Positions 15,970-24,462 of a DNA stretch of 64,000 nucleotides are shown in pieces. The DNA comes from Capnocytophaga sputigena (GTDB lineage Bacteria; Bacteroidota; Bacteroidia; Flavobacteriales; Flavobacteriaceae). The stretch is from the NCBI RefSeq assembly GCF_900446695.1, contig NZ_UAVP01000007.1, forward strand, positions 1 through 64,000, written 5' to 3'. The notes beneath the pieces were generated by a model. That model did no database searches and was not told where the DNA came from. It was given only the letters and a program-made list of their open reading frames with translations. Each line of letters starts with the position of its first letter. Position 1 is the stretch's first letter. A program made the position numbers and the translations under genes.

Positions 15970-17551
15970 TTTTTAATTTTTCTAACTCGTCTTTTCCATT
16001 AGGCATACCACGTAAATATTCCTTTAGTAAAGGTTCTATGCGATAATCCCATACGTTTTCTAATTCTTCATCTTGAATACAATTGCCATCAGTATTAAGA
16101 AAATAAGCACCTCCTATATGATAAGCACTGCTGAAGCCTGCTATTTTCTCAATAGCTTCATTGAGTCCTGTCATAGCTTTTGTTATTGGTTCAGTTAGTC
16201 CCATATTTATAGCACTCTCTTCGGCAGTAACTTCTATCCAAGTGAAGCGGCGGCGCATAGCAAAATCAAAACTTTCGACACTGCGGTCGATATCATTCAT
16301 ACAGCCGATGATATAGACGTTTTCGGGCACGTAGAAAAACACATCATCACCTTGCATATTAGTGTATTGAGTTTTGACGGCTCCTTTTACACCTCTGTAA
16401 GTAGGGTCGATACTAAAAAAGAGCTCTCCGAAAATTTTAGAGATTTCGCCTCTGTTGATTTCGTCAATTACAAAAATGTAGTTTTTGTTGTTTTCAGTTT
16501 TTTCAGGGGTAAAGTTATATTCTTCTTGAAAATATTTAGCAATTGGAACTAAATAAGAAGGATAACGTCTTTCTATTTGATCATAGAGATACTCTTTTAT
16601 CATTTCTTTAGTGATGTAAATAGTTGTGTTAGCTCCTGTTTCAGGAATTGCTATACAGCTATTTTTTCCATTAGATTTTAGGATAAAATCCCTATTTTGT
16701 TTAGTTTTACGTGGTATGGGAGTTAACAAATCTTCCATAAATTTGGAGTATAACTCTTCAAAGGTTTTGCCATAAACAGCATTATTACAAAACTTTTTGA
16801 AAATACCGTCTTTTAATTCAAAACCGACATTTCCATTGTCGTCGTTAGTAGGGCGGAGACCTTCTACAAAATCGGTATAATCGTAAGAAGGATGAAATTG
16901 TACAAAGCCAAACTGAAGGCTTTTTGCTAAAGCTTCATCGTCTACCCCTATCATTTGTTTAGCTATTTCTTTAGCTAAAAAAGTTTTACCAGTACCAGGG
17001 GCACCTGTAAGAATGATGTTTTTAGAGCTTTTTAGTTTTTGAACATACTGAAAGACTTTTCCTTTTCCTTTTTCTTCCATAATCAACTCATTAAATTTAT
17101 CAAAAAAGTGTTTCAACTTGTCATTGGGTTCTTGATCATCAAAGAGTCCTAATTTTTGTACACTAACAGTCAAAACTTCTTCTGCATTTGTAATAGGATA
17201 TGAGTTTTTTACAATTCTTAGATATTCAATACTATTAGCATCCTTTTGCCAAACAGCAATTACATTTATTGAAGTGTGTATCCAATTTAGGTAACTACCT
17301 CTATTGGTATAAGAAGAAGCTAATATATTTATAGTAATTCTACCATTTTGATAGTTTTCCCAATTCTTGACTTGGTTTTGTATTTTTTCTTCTTTACGAC
17401 CAAAACCACTCCATTTAAAGCTACCACTTTCTTCAAAAGGTTTGATGTATTTATCATAACCTCTATTGTGTTTGTTATTTGTAACGCAATACTCTAAGTG
17501 CGCCACAAAATACTCTAATAATTGCTTGAAATTTTTGTAATCGTTATTCAT
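15935..17551 (-). CDS. mcrB: McrB-like AAA+ GTPase
   Basis: A 538-residue protein. Residues 1-165 are a non-AAA N-terminal domain that should carry target recognition; it contains WSGFGRKEEKIQNQV and WIHTSINVIAVWQ and I do not recognise its subfamily. The AAA+ module has Walker A GAPGTGKTFLAKEIA (near 180), Walker B FVIDEINRGEISKIFGEL, the McrB-type MNDIDRSVESFDFAMRRRF in place of the usual MNTADRS, and the arginine-rich sensor region. McrB hexamers hydrolyse GTP and activate McrC. The N-terminal domain decides what the system restricts, and differs between McrB proteins, so methylcytosine specificity cannot be assumed. Confidence 0.92.
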   Translation of the reverse strand: MNNDYKNFKQLLEYFVAHLEYCVTNNKHNRGYDKYIKPFEESGSFKWSGFGRKEEKIQNQVKNWENYQNGRITINILASSYTNRGSYLNWIHTSINVIAVWQKDANSIEYLRIVKNSYPITNAEEVLTVSVQKLGLFDDQEPNDKLKHFFDKFNELIMEEKGKGKVFQYVQKLKSSKNIILTGAPGTGKTFLAKEIAKQMIGVDDEALAKSLQFGFVQFHPSYDYTDFVEGLRPTNDDNGNVGFELKDGIFKKFCNNAVYGKTFEELYSKFMEDLLTPIPRKTKQNRDFILKSNGKNSCIAIPETGANTTIYITKEMIKEYLYDQIERRYPSYLVPIAKYFQEEYNFTPEKTENNKNYIFVIDEINRGEISKIFGELFFSIDPTYRGVKGAVKTQYTNMQGDDVFFYVPENVYIIGCMNDIDRSVESFDFAMRRRFTWIEVTAEESAINMGLTEPITKAMTGLNEAIEKIAGFSSAYHIGGAYFLNTDGNCIQDEELENVWDYRIEPLLKEYLRGMPNGKDELEKLKNAFFGNEDNGQ

Positions 17552-17906
17552 ATTTGAGTTGTTTAATTTTTTCTAAGTTGTTTTTTCTCCTAAATGAAAA
17601 GTCTTTGCTGACGGCATCTACATATTTGATGATGTGGGCGGTTTTCTGTAGGGTTGCGGGCTCGTTGGTGGATTGGAGGAGCAATTCGGAGATGATTTCT
17701 AACGCCTCGGCATCGTTTTCGTATTCTGAAAGGAGGGTTTCGGTGGGGGTGTTAAAGAAGTATGTGAGATGGTGCTGGGTGTATTTTTCAGCCAGCAGGT
17801 CTAAATGTTTGCGTTCTTCTTCTTTGCCTGCCTTGGGGTTTAGTAGGGCAGTGAGTTCCTCAAAGAAACGGTCGATTTGGCGTTTCAGATAGTCTTTTTC
17901 AATCAT
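17544..17906 (-). CDS. small helical protein of the mcrBC operon
   Basis: 120 residues from the ATG at 17906 (MIEKDYLKRQIDRFFEEL); a longer frame from 17951 adds a run without matching features. It is all-helical in appearance with a repeat-like AEKYTQHHLTYFFNTPTETLL and a basic C-terminus. Its last 8 bases overlap the start of mcrB, so it is translationally coupled to it. The opening MI-x-DY-x-x-R-x-I resembles small uncharacterised proteins found elsewhere in Firmicutes and Bacteroidota. It may be an accessory or regulatory part of the restriction system, but it could equally be an unrelated upstream gene; no catalytic motif was seen. Confidence 0.6.
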   Translation of the reverse strand: MIEKDYLKRQIDRFFEELTALLNPKAGKEEERKHLDLLAEKYTQHHLTYFFNTPTETLLSEYENDAEALEIISELLLQSTNEPATLQKTAHIIKYVDAVSKDFSFRRKNNLEKIKQLKYE

Positions 17907-17994
17907 ACATAACAAATGAATTACAAATGACGGTTCGAGCCACACAAGCAAGAAATGGAATTGATAATTTACTAATTATCTAATTTGCTAATTA

Positions 17995-18636
17995 TCACGG
18001 TGCTAAGCGTTCTAGTTTCCAGTCGTAGTCTTTGGTGAGGGTGTAGCGCAGACGGTCGTGGAGGCGGTTGGGGCGTCCTTGCCAAAACTCGATGCTCTGA
18101 GGGCGTACTAAAAAACCTCCCCAATAGGCTGGTCGGGGTACTTCTTTGCCTTCATACTCTTTTTCTAATTGATGTAAACGCTCTTCGAGGTATTCTCTTG
18201 AAGGGATGACTTCACTCTGCGGCGAAACTATGGCTCCTAACCTGCTGCCGAGAGGACGGGATTCGAAATAGCCATCGGAGGTGTTTTCGGGGACTTTTTC
18301 GGCTATTCCCTTGATGATAATTTGTCGTTCGAGAGAGGGCCAGAAAAAGGATAAACACAAATGAGGATTGGCAAGAATGGCTTTGCCTTTTTCGCTTTCG
18401 TAATTGGTGTAGAAAATAAAACCTTCGTAAGTGTATTGTTTGAGGAGTACCACGCGGGTTTTGGGGAATCCGTCGAGTCCTATGGTGCTGACGGACATTG
18501 CATTGGCTTCGTCTACGCTGTCGCTCTCATCGGCTTCGTAAAACCAAGTTTGGAAGAGTTGCATAGGGTTTTCCGGAGCATCGCTTTCTAAAAGCACGCG
18601 TTTGTCGTAAGTTTTTCGGTAGTTGCTTAAATCCAT
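17995..18636 (-). CDS. pdxH: pyridoxamine 5'-phosphate oxidase
   Basis: 213 residues, the normal length. Features: MSVSTIGLDGFPKTRVVLLK (FMN-binding strand pair), FYTNYESEKGKAI, LSFFWPSLERQIIIKG, the substrate and FMN region SDGYFESRP, and the C-terminal signature FWQGRPNRLHDRLRY. It oxidises pyridoxamine- or pyridoxine-5'-phosphate to pyridoxal-5'-phosphate with FMN. A 135-base tract of AGTGAAA heptamers ends four bases upstream of the start codon, so the whole leader is a simple repeat. It could be co-transcribed with the four-helix-bundle gene upstream. Confidence 0.95.
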   Translation of the reverse strand: MDLSNYRKTYDKRVLLESDAPENPMQLFQTWFYEADESDSVDEANAMSVSTIGLDGFPKTRVVLLKQYTYEGFIFYTNYESEKGKAILANPHLCLSFFWPSLERQIIIKGIAEKVPENTSDGYFESRPLGSRLGAIVSPQSEVIPSREYLEERLHQLEKEYEGKEVPRPAYWGGFLVRPQSIEFWQGRPNRLHDRLRYTLTKDYDWKLERLAP

Positions 18637-18640
18637 ATTA

Positions 18641-18775
18641 AGTGAAAAGTGAAAAGTGAAAAGTGAAAAGTGAAAAGTGAAAAGTGAAAAGTGAAAAGTG
18701 AAAAGTGAAAAGTGAAAAGTGAAAAGTGAAAAGTGAAAAGTGAAAAGTGAAAAGTGAAAAGTGAAAAGTGAAAAG
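18641..18775. repeat. tandem heptanucleotide tract, about 19 copies of AGTGAAA
   Basis: Perfect 7-base period through 135 bases (19.3 copies) with no interruption. It fills the space between the four-helix-bundle gene's stop (18776) and the pdxH start (18636). A related degenerate period (AGTGAATAGTTAAA) occurs at 19137-19180. The uniform copies imply recent slippage. Confidence 0.95.
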
Positions 18776-19132
18776 TTATTTTTTAGGGGGTTGGGATTTT
18801 TTCTTTGTTTTGATAGAGGCTATAAGCATTGCGATTAGTTCATTACAATCACTTTCAAGACTTACTTTTAATCGCTCTTCTATATAATCGGTGTCGTGCA
18901 AAAGGGATACCCAATAGTTTGTTTCATTGGCTTCTTTTAAGGCTATATATAACTTAGATATGAAATCGGGGGTGGTTTGTGCATATTCTGATTCTTTTAC
19001 TAAAGCACAAATAGCTGTGCCACTTCTCAATACTTGTTTGCTTAAATTGTATTCTTTTTCGTTTTGTAAAAATTTTGATAACTTTACAATTCTGATCGCA
19101 AAAAGATAACTTTTTTCAGATAAAACACCCAT
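18776..19132 (-). CDS. four-helix-bundle protein (23S rRNA intervening-sequence protein family)
   Basis: 118 residues with the four-helix pattern of the IVP/TIGR02436 family: SYLFAIRIVKLSKFL, the signature QVLRSGTAICALVKESEYAQT (the LRSGxSI turn with the conserved Glu), FISKLYIALKEANETNYWVSLL and the last helix. The family was first seen encoded in spacers within 23S rRNA genes but is also common as free-standing chromosomal genes, often inside repeats. Function unknown; they may bind nucleic acid. Its coding end abuts the heptamer tract, and its start is followed by a related degenerate repeat. Confidence 0.9.
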   Translation of the reverse strand: MGVLSEKSYLFAIRIVKLSKFLQNEKEYNLSKQVLRSGTAICALVKESEYAQTTPDFISKLYIALKEANETNYWVSLLHDTDYIEERLKVSLESDCNELIAMLIASIKTKKKSQPPKK

Positions 19133-19226
19133 AGTAAGTGAATAGTTAAAAGTGAATAGTTAAAAGTGAATAGTGAATGGTTATTTGCGGCAAAGGTAGG
19201 GATAAAATGTTAATTGGCAAAATAAA

Positions 19227-19265
19227 AGGAGTTAAAGAATGTTGGGATTCTTTAACTCCTATTTT
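19227..19265. terminator. terminator downstream of the PpiD-type foldase gene
   Basis: A perfect 14-bp stem AGGAGTTAAAGAAT (19227-19240) with 19247-19260 around GTTGGG, with T-rich runs on both strands. It lies 22 bases after the foldase stop and would also insulate the region to the left. Confidence 0.85.
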
Positions 19266-19286
19266 TCTGATTTTTTTTCCTATTTA

Positions 19287-21404
19287 TTAATAGAATGAAC
19301 TTAGGTTTTCTTTGATAGTAGCGCTGTTCTCTAATGATTTGAGAATGTTTTGAGCAGCGCGTTCAGTGCGAAGGTTTTCAACGGTTTCAGCTTGAGTTCT
19401 GTAATCGGTGATTGCAGGGGCTATAGTCTCTGAGATGAGTTGGATTACATATACAGCGTTTTCACCATCGATGGGTTTAGAGATTTGACCTTGTTTGAGT
19501 CCGAAGGCGGCTCCTACGACTTTGGGTTCGCGACCTTCACCTATAATAGTTGGGTTTTTCATCACGAGACCTGTAGCGCTTTTTACTTCAGTTTTGTTAG
19601 CTGAAGCGATGGCTTGGAGGCTGTTGCCTTTGGCTTTTTCTTTTAAAATAGCGGCTTTCTTTTCGCGGATGAGGATAGGTTTCACGATAGGAGCGGCATC
19701 TTGTACAGAGCTGAGTCCTTCTTCACCTTGTTTTACTAATTGAGCGACGATGTTGTTGCTTCCGGCGTTGAATCGCTTGATGTCACCTACTTTGGTGTCC
19801 TTATTGAACAACCATTGTACGATGGCGCGGTTGCTACCTAATCCGATGATTTGGTCGTCGTTTTTATGGAGGTTATCGGCGCGGAGTACTGAAAGGCCGA
19901 ATTTTTTGGCGATGCTTGCAAATTCTTTTGGATTTTGAGAAGCCTTCATTTCAAAGTTAGAAACTTTAGAGAAAATCTCGCTTACAGTGGCTTCAGAAGG
20001 TTCTACCGCACGGCTGATAGTGGCGATGTTTACGGCTTCGGCTTTGCCTGTAACTTTTACAACGTGGAACCCAAAGTCGGTTTCAACAAGCCCTATGTTG
20101 CCAACGGGGTTAGCGAAAGCGAATTCTTCGAAAGGTTTTACCATTGCGCCTTTTCCGAAGAATCCGAGGTCTCCACCGCTGTAGGCAGCGCCAGGTTCTT
20201 CAGAGTTTTCGCGAGCGAGTTCGGCGAAATCAGTTCCTGCTGTTTTGGCTTTTGCCAAAAGTTCTTCGGCTTTAGCCTTAGCTTCTTCCTTAGTACGAGT
20301 GGTATTAGGAGTAGCGGCTTGGCTTCCTTGGTAGGCGATGAGGATGTGGCTTGCTTTCACGGCTCCAGCAGGCTCTTTGGCAACCATACGGCTGAGTTTG
20401 ATGTTGCCGTCTTCTTCGTAAGGACCAAATACTTTACCTACGGGAAGAGCGTAAAGGGTATCGGCGTAAGCAGAGCGGATATTGTCTTTATTTACGAAAG
20501 TGCTATCGTAAGGGACATTAGAGTTGCGATCGACGAACTCTTTGATATTCTTAGTTTTAGCAAATCCAGGGAGGGTGTCGTTGCTATTGGTTTTGCTGTT
20601 GTACACGACTTCGGGTTGCAAGAGTTTGAGCAAGCTTTGTTTTTCAGCTTCCATATCTTTAGCTGAAGGTTTTTCGGCAGCGACGATGTACTGGATATTG
20701 CGGTAAGCCTCTTGTTTGAATTGTTTTTCGTGTTTTTTGATGTAGTCTTGGATTTCGCCGTCGGTAACGGTAATATTTTTATCGTCGATGCTGCTGTATT
20801 GGAGGGCAACATAGTTGATATCGGCGAGGTCTTTTTCTTGGTGGTATTCCATTTCGGCTTCGGCATTGGTAACGCCAAGTCCAGCGCGGATGAGGCTGAA
20901 ATACATTTGTTGTTTAGCGCCCTCTACGATAGCGTCTTCTTGTATTTTCCACTGAGCATAGGCTTCGGGGTTGGTGCTTTTGAGGGTAGCCAAGTAGGAA
21001 GTGAATTTATGGGGGTCGAACACGCCGAGTTCATTCACGAATTGAGGGTTTTGCGCTAGAGGGGTTTTAGCGAGGATCGCCAAGATTTGGTCTTTTTCGA
21101 CACTAAGGCCGAGTTTTTCGATTTGTTGGTTGAGAAGGATTTCTTGGACTTTTTGTTCCCACACGTATTTAGCGGCTTCGATGCTGCTTACTTGTCCGTT
21201 AGCTTGACGAGTAGCGTTTTCGACTTGAGCGCGGAAGGCATCAATAGAGACATCTTCACCGTTTACGGTACCTATTTCGTTAGGCATGTGGTTGCTAAAT
21301 CGCCCTTTACCGATGAAATCGGAGATGATGAAAGCGAAGAGGGCGAGCCCTATAATCGCGATAAGGAATACGGTTTTACTTCTAATCTTTTCGAGTACTG
21401 CCAT
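19287..21404 (-). CDS. PpiD/SurA-type peptidyl-prolyl isomerase
   Basis: A 705-residue membrane-anchored periplasmic foldase. One N-terminal helix (TVFLIAIIGLALFAFIISDF, 11-30) anchors it with the bulk outside. Residues 35-340 are the SurA/PpiD chaperone region. The parvulin domain starts VKASHILIAYQG (near 347) and continues TDFAELARENSEEPGAAYSG, GDLGFFGKGAMVKPFEEFAF, FGFHVVKVTGKA; a degenerate second PPIase-like segment follows. PpiD helps fold outer-membrane and secreted proteins emerging from Sec. It is monocistronic: promoter TTG, 18 bases, TACTTTTG upstream and hairpin downstream. Confidence 0.9.
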   Translation of the reverse strand: MAVLEKIRSKTVFLIAIIGLALFAFIISDFIGKGRFSNHMPNEIGTVNGEDVSIDAFRAQVENATRQANGQVSSIEAAKYVWEQKVQEILLNQQIEKLGLSVEKDQILAILAKTPLAQNPQFVNELGVFDPHKFTSYLATLKSTNPEAYAQWKIQEDAIVEGAKQQMYFSLIRAGLGVTNAEAEMEYHQEKDLADINYVALQYSSIDDKNITVTDGEIQDYIKKHEKQFKQEAYRNIQYIVAAEKPSAKDMEAEKQSLLKLLQPEVVYNSKTNSNDTLPGFAKTKNIKEFVDRNSNVPYDSTFVNKDNIRSAYADTLYALPVGKVFGPYEEDGNIKLSRMVAKEPAGAVKASHILIAYQGSQAATPNTTRTKEEAKAKAEELLAKAKTAGTDFAELARENSEEPGAAYSGGDLGFFGKGAMVKPFEEFAFANPVGNIGLVETDFGFHVVKVTGKAEAVNIATISRAVEPSEATVSEIFSKVSNFEMKASQNPKEFASIAKKFGLSVLRADNLHKNDDQIIGLGSNRAIVQWLFNKDTKVGDIKRFNAGSNNIVAQLVKQGEEGLSSVQDAAPIVKPILIREKKAAILKEKAKGNSLQAIASANKTEVKSATGLVMKNPTIIGEGREPKVVGAAFGLKQGQISKPIDGENAVYVIQLISETIAPAITDYRTQAETVENLRTERAAQNILKSLENSATIKENLSSFY

Positions 21405-21458
21405 TGTTTATATTCGTTTATAAAAGTATAAAATTGTTTGGTGTTATTAATCAAACGG

Positions 21459-21488
21459 CAAAAGTAATACTTTTTGTGGAAATGCAAA
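21459..21488 (-). promoter_or_regulatory. promoter of the PpiD-type foldase gene
   Basis: On the minus strand, TTTTG (complement of 21485-21489), an 18-base spacer and TACTTTTG (complement of 21459-21466). The rest of 21405-21713 holds degenerate 7- to 10-base repeats (AGAAGTAAGAGATAAGA; TTCGTTGTG/TCTTCGTTAC/GTGTTCATTG) and the divergent promoter at 21664-21694. Confidence 0.6.
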
Positions 21489-21663
21489 AATATTTTTAAG
21501 ATTTTTTATAAGATAGGAGGTAAGAAGTAAGAGATAAGAAATTGTTGTTGAGTGGGGTAGGGGGGGATTTTATAATTTTTTTAGTGTAGTTTTTTGCAAG
21601 TAGGGAGGAGGTTCGTTGTGTCTTCGTTACGTGTTCATTGAGTGTTCGAATGAGGTGCTTTTT

Positions 21664-21694
21664 TTTGCTATTTGGTAATTATTTTGTACTTTTG
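21664..21694 (+). promoter_or_regulatory. promoter of the leucine-rich-repeat gene
   Basis: TTTG (21664-21667), a 19-base spacer and TACTTTTG (21687-21694), 20 bases before the ATG at 21714. Confidence 0.6.
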
Positions 21695-21713
21695 CCCTTT
21701 GATATATAAAGAT

Positions 21714-23102
21714 ATGAAGACTACGGCTCTTTATAAATACTTGTTTATAGTATTGTTTTTCGGCGTACGATTAGTGTTGGCTCAGCAAGGTGTTGAAGCG
21801 CTTTTCATCAAAGAAGGGGTTTTACTCAAGTGTGAGGATGCTAAGATACCTTCAGATGGCTATATAGCATTGCCTCATACGGTGAAAGCAATTGCAGCTG
21901 AGGCATTTAAAGGTTGTACGCGCTTGCAAAGGATTAGTATCTCGGGTGGGGTAACCACTATTGGGGATCGCGCTTTTGCGGGGTGTAATCATCTTACTAA
22001 AGTGGAGATGCTGCCTAACTCGGTGACGGCTATTGGGGTGCAAGCATTTGCTTTTTGCGTTAAGCTGAAGGATATTAACTTACCTAATACGGTAGCGACG
22101 ATAGGGGAGGAGGCTTTTAGAGGTTGTTTCGCTTTAGAGCGTGTAGAAATACCCGAAGCGACTACTCTTATTGGTAATAGTGCTTTTATAGACTGCTCAG
22201 GGCTTAAGCAAGTAGTTTTTTTGAGTAATGAACTTAATACTCTCCCATCGCAGTTGTTCTATCAGTGTAAAGCGCTTGCACAAGTAACTTTGCCGCCGAG
22301 TTTGCGTCATATCAAGAGTAGTGTTTTTGCATATTGTGAATCGTTGCCAGAATTAATATTGCCAGAAAAATTAGAAAGCATAGGCGACGATGCTTTCGAG
22401 TATTGCAAATCACTCAAAAAAATAGACATTCCTGATAGTGTGTTTTTTATTGGAGCAAGTGCCTTTCATAGTTGTAGTGCTCTAGCAACGCTCAAATTGC
22501 CTTATGGTCTACGCCATATTTTGAATGATACCTTTTTAAATTGTATGAGTTTGAGTTCAGTAGTGATTCCAGATACAGTAGAGAAAATCAATATGCAGGC
22601 ATTCAGGAATTGTACTTCATTACTCACAGTTCAAATGCCTTTGGCGCTTACCGATATTTTCTATGGTGCTTTCTATGGTTGTAGAAATTTGCAATATATT
22701 GATTTGCCTGAGAATGTTAAATATATAGGTGTGTTTGCTTTTGCCGAATGTGCAAGTCTGCAAACTGTAGAGCTACCTCGTGCCGTGGTAGATGTCGCAG
22801 CTAAGGTGTTCTACAACTGCACAAACCTTGCCGAAGTGAACTTTTCTAAATTTACTACTTCTATAGGGGTACAATCGTTTTACGGATGCATTAACTTAAA
22901 AGAATTGAAATTGCCTAATACAGTAGAAAAAATAGATTTAGCAGCTTTTGAAAATAGCGGACTTTCTGAGTTGCATTGTCGTGCAATTACTCCACCAGTG
23001 GTGAATCGCAGTTTTGGATATAGAGGAAAAGTGTTAGTGCCCTATCGCTCATTAGAGCTTTACAAACAAGCTGAAGGATGGAAAGATTGTGCTTTGGAAT
23101 AA
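21714..23102 (+). CDS. BspA-like leucine-rich-repeat (LRR_5) surface protein
   Basis: 462 residues from the ATG at 21714, which gives a clear signal peptide (MKTTALYKYLFIVLFFGVRLVLA). The mature protein is about 17 tandem 23-residue LRR_5 repeats of the form I-G-x-x-A-F-x-x-C-x-x-L-x-x-[IV]-x-[IL]-P, e.g. AIGVQAFAFCVKLKDINLP and SIGDDAFEYCKSLKKIDIP. No C-terminal sorting domain or lipobox was seen; it ends in VLVPYRSLELYKQAEGWK, a typical BspA C-cap. BspA proteins bind host matrix proteins and other bacteria in oral Bacteroidota, so adhesion is a reasonable inference. An alternative in-frame start at 21672 falls in the promoter. Confidence 0.9.
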   Translation: MKTTALYKYLFIVLFFGVRLVLAQQGVEALFIKEGVLLKCEDAKIPSDGYIALPHTVKAIAAEAFKGCTRLQRISISGGVTTIGDRAFAGCNHLTKVEMLPNSVTAIGVQAFAFCVKLKDINLPNTVATIGEEAFRGCFALERVEIPEATTLIGNSAFIDCSGLKQVVFLSNELNTLPSQLFYQCKALAQVTLPPSLRHIKSSVFAYCESLPELILPEKLESIGDDAFEYCKSLKKIDIPDSVFFIGASAFHSCSALATLKLPYGLRHILNDTFLNCMSLSSVVIPDTVEKINMQAFRNCTSLLTVQMPLALTDIFYGAFYGCRNLQYIDLPENVKYIGVFAFAECASLQTVELPRAVVDVAAKVFYNCTNLAEVNFSKFTTSIGVQSFYGCINLKELKLPNTVEKIDLAAFENSGLSELHCRAITPPVVNRSFGYRGKVLVPYRSLELYKQAEGWKDCALE

Positions 23103-23119
23103 AAAAAATATTCTAAAAA

Positions 23120-23151
23120 GTTTGGCGGATTAAAATTTTCGCCGTACTTTT
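23120..23151 (+). promoter_or_regulatory. promoter of the secE-nusG-rplKAJL operon
   Basis: TTTG (23120-23123), a 20-base spacer and TACTTTTG (23144-23151), the best-formed example in the window. No tRNA-Trp or tuf gene lies upstream of secE, where they are often found. Confidence 0.75.
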
Positions 23152-23210
23152 GCCACCCAAAAGCGCACATAAATAGGCGTAATATTATTCATTAATAATA
23201 CTAATAAGTT

Positions 23211-23402
23211 ATGATTCAATACGTTAAAGAGTCTTATGAAGAGCTAACTAACCACGTTACGTGGCCTAATATTTCAGATGCACAGAAGGAAATGGTGGTA
23301 GTAGTGGTATTTTCTATTCTATTTTCTTTAGTAATTTGGGGAATGGATTCTTCATTTGAATACCTTATAGGTAAGTATTTTGAATTTATGAAATTGAAAT
23401 AA
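23211..23402 (+). CDS. secE: preprotein translocase subunit SecE
   Basis: 63 residues, the short single-span form. The amphipathic N-terminus MIQYVKESYEELTNHVTWPN carries the conserved L-x-x-V-x-W-P, followed by one membrane helix MVVVVVFSILFSLVIWGM. It stabilises SecY in the translocon. First gene of the operon, 11 bases before nusG. Confidence 0.95.
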   Translation: MIQYVKESYEELTNHVTWPNISDAQKEMVVVVVFSILFSLVIWGMDSSFEYLIGKYFEFMKLK

Positions 23403-23413
23403 AAACAGCAACA

Positions 23414-23965
23414 ATGTCTGGATTAATAGAAAAAAAATGGTATGTAATTAAAACCGTTACTGGTCAGGAGAACAAAATAAAGAACTACATAGAGAACGAG
23501 ACTTCTCGTTTAGGTTATGCCGACTATGTAGAGGAAGTTTTAGTGCCTACTGAAAAGGTGGTTCAAGTGCGTAACGGCAAGAAAATCACCAAAGATAGAG
23601 TGCATATGCCTGGCTATGTAATGGTGAAAGTTCACTTAGCAGGTGAGGTAGTGCATATCATTAAGTCTATCCCAGGGGTAGTAGGCTTCTTGAGTGAAAC
23701 CAAAGGAGGTGATCCACTGCCATTGCGTAAAGCTGATGTAAACCGTATGCTTGGTCAGGTAGATGAATTAGCTGAAACAGTAGAAACAGTAGCTATTCCG
23801 TTTGAAGTAGGCGAGATGGTAAAACTTATCGATGGTCCTTTCAATGGTTTTAATGGTACTATAGAACGTGTGAACGAAGAAAAACGCAAACTTGAAGTGA
23901 TGGTGAAAATCTTCGGACGTAAAACGCCTTTAGAACTCAGCTACACTCAAGTAGAAAAATTGTAA
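23414..23965 (+). CDS. nusG: transcription termination/antitermination factor NusG
   Basis: 183 residues. The NGN domain starts KKWYVIKTVTGQENKIKNYI and contains MPGYVMVKVHL and KSIPGVVGFLSE. The KOW domain follows: FEVGEMVKLIDGPFNGFNGTI. It binds RNA polymerase and couples transcription with translation and Rho. Lies in the conserved secE-nusG-rplK order. Confidence 0.97.
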   Translation: MSGLIEKKWYVIKTVTGQENKIKNYIENETSRLGYADYVEEVLVPTEKVVQVRNGKKITKDRVHMPGYVMVKVHLAGEVVHIIKSIPGVVGFLSETKGGDPLPLRKADVNRMLGQVDELAETVETVAIPFEVGEMVKLIDGPFNGFNGTIERVNEEKRKLEVMVKIFGRKTPLELSYTQVEKL

Positions 23966-24012
23966 CAAAGTCCTCATAAGAGGCATTTTAAATAAATTAT
24001 TAATTATAAACA

Positions 24013-24450
24013 ATGGCAAAAGAAATTAGTAAAGTAGTTAAACTACAAGCTCGGGGAGGTCAAGCGAATCCTTCGCCACCAATTGGACCCGCATTAGGTG
24101 CTGCCGGTGTTAATATTATGGAGTTCTGCAAGCAGTTCAACGCTCGTACGCAGGACAAACAAGGAAAAGTAATTCCTGTAGTTATCACCGTTTATAAAGA
24201 CAAGTCTTTCGACTTTGTTATCAAAACTGCACCTGCTGCTGTTCAGCTGTTGGAAGCCGCTAAGGTTAAAGGAGGTTCCGGAGAACCAAACCGTAAGAAA
24301 GTAGCAAGTATCACTTGGGAACAAGTGAAAGCAATTGCAGAAGACAAAATGCCTGATTTGAACGCATTTACAATTGAGTCTGCAATGAGTATGGTTGCTG
24401 GTACGGCACGTTCAATGGGTATATCAGTAACTGGAGAAAAACCTTTTTAA
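24013..24450 (+). CDS. rplK: 50S ribosomal protein L11
   Basis: 145 residues. The N-terminal domain has the proline-rich [20 protein letters not shown], and the C-terminal rRNA-binding domain ends [18 protein letters not shown]. It forms the GTPase-associated centre with L10 and L12, whose genes follow. Thirteen bases before rplA. Confidence 0.97.
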   Translation: MAKEISKVVKLQARGGQANPSPPIGPALGAAGVNIMEFCKQFNARTQDKQGKVIPVVITVYKDKSFDFVIKTAPAAVQLLEAAKVKGGSGEPNRKKVASITWEQVKAIAEDKMPDLNAFTIESAMSMVAGTARSMGISVTGEKPF

Positions 24451-24462
24451 TCGCAAAGCAAT

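Noticed and set aside
18641-18775. Possible CRISPR array
   Set aside because: It is a simple 7-base tandem repeat with no spacers, and no cas genes are present.
19935-20666. A 243-codon frame antisense to the PpiD-type gene
   Set aside because: It lies wholly within a well-supported gene and its composition is the mirror of that coding frame.
23103-23210. tRNA gene upstream of secE
   Set aside because: No cloverleaf or CCA end could be found; only a promoter and an AT-rich leader are present.
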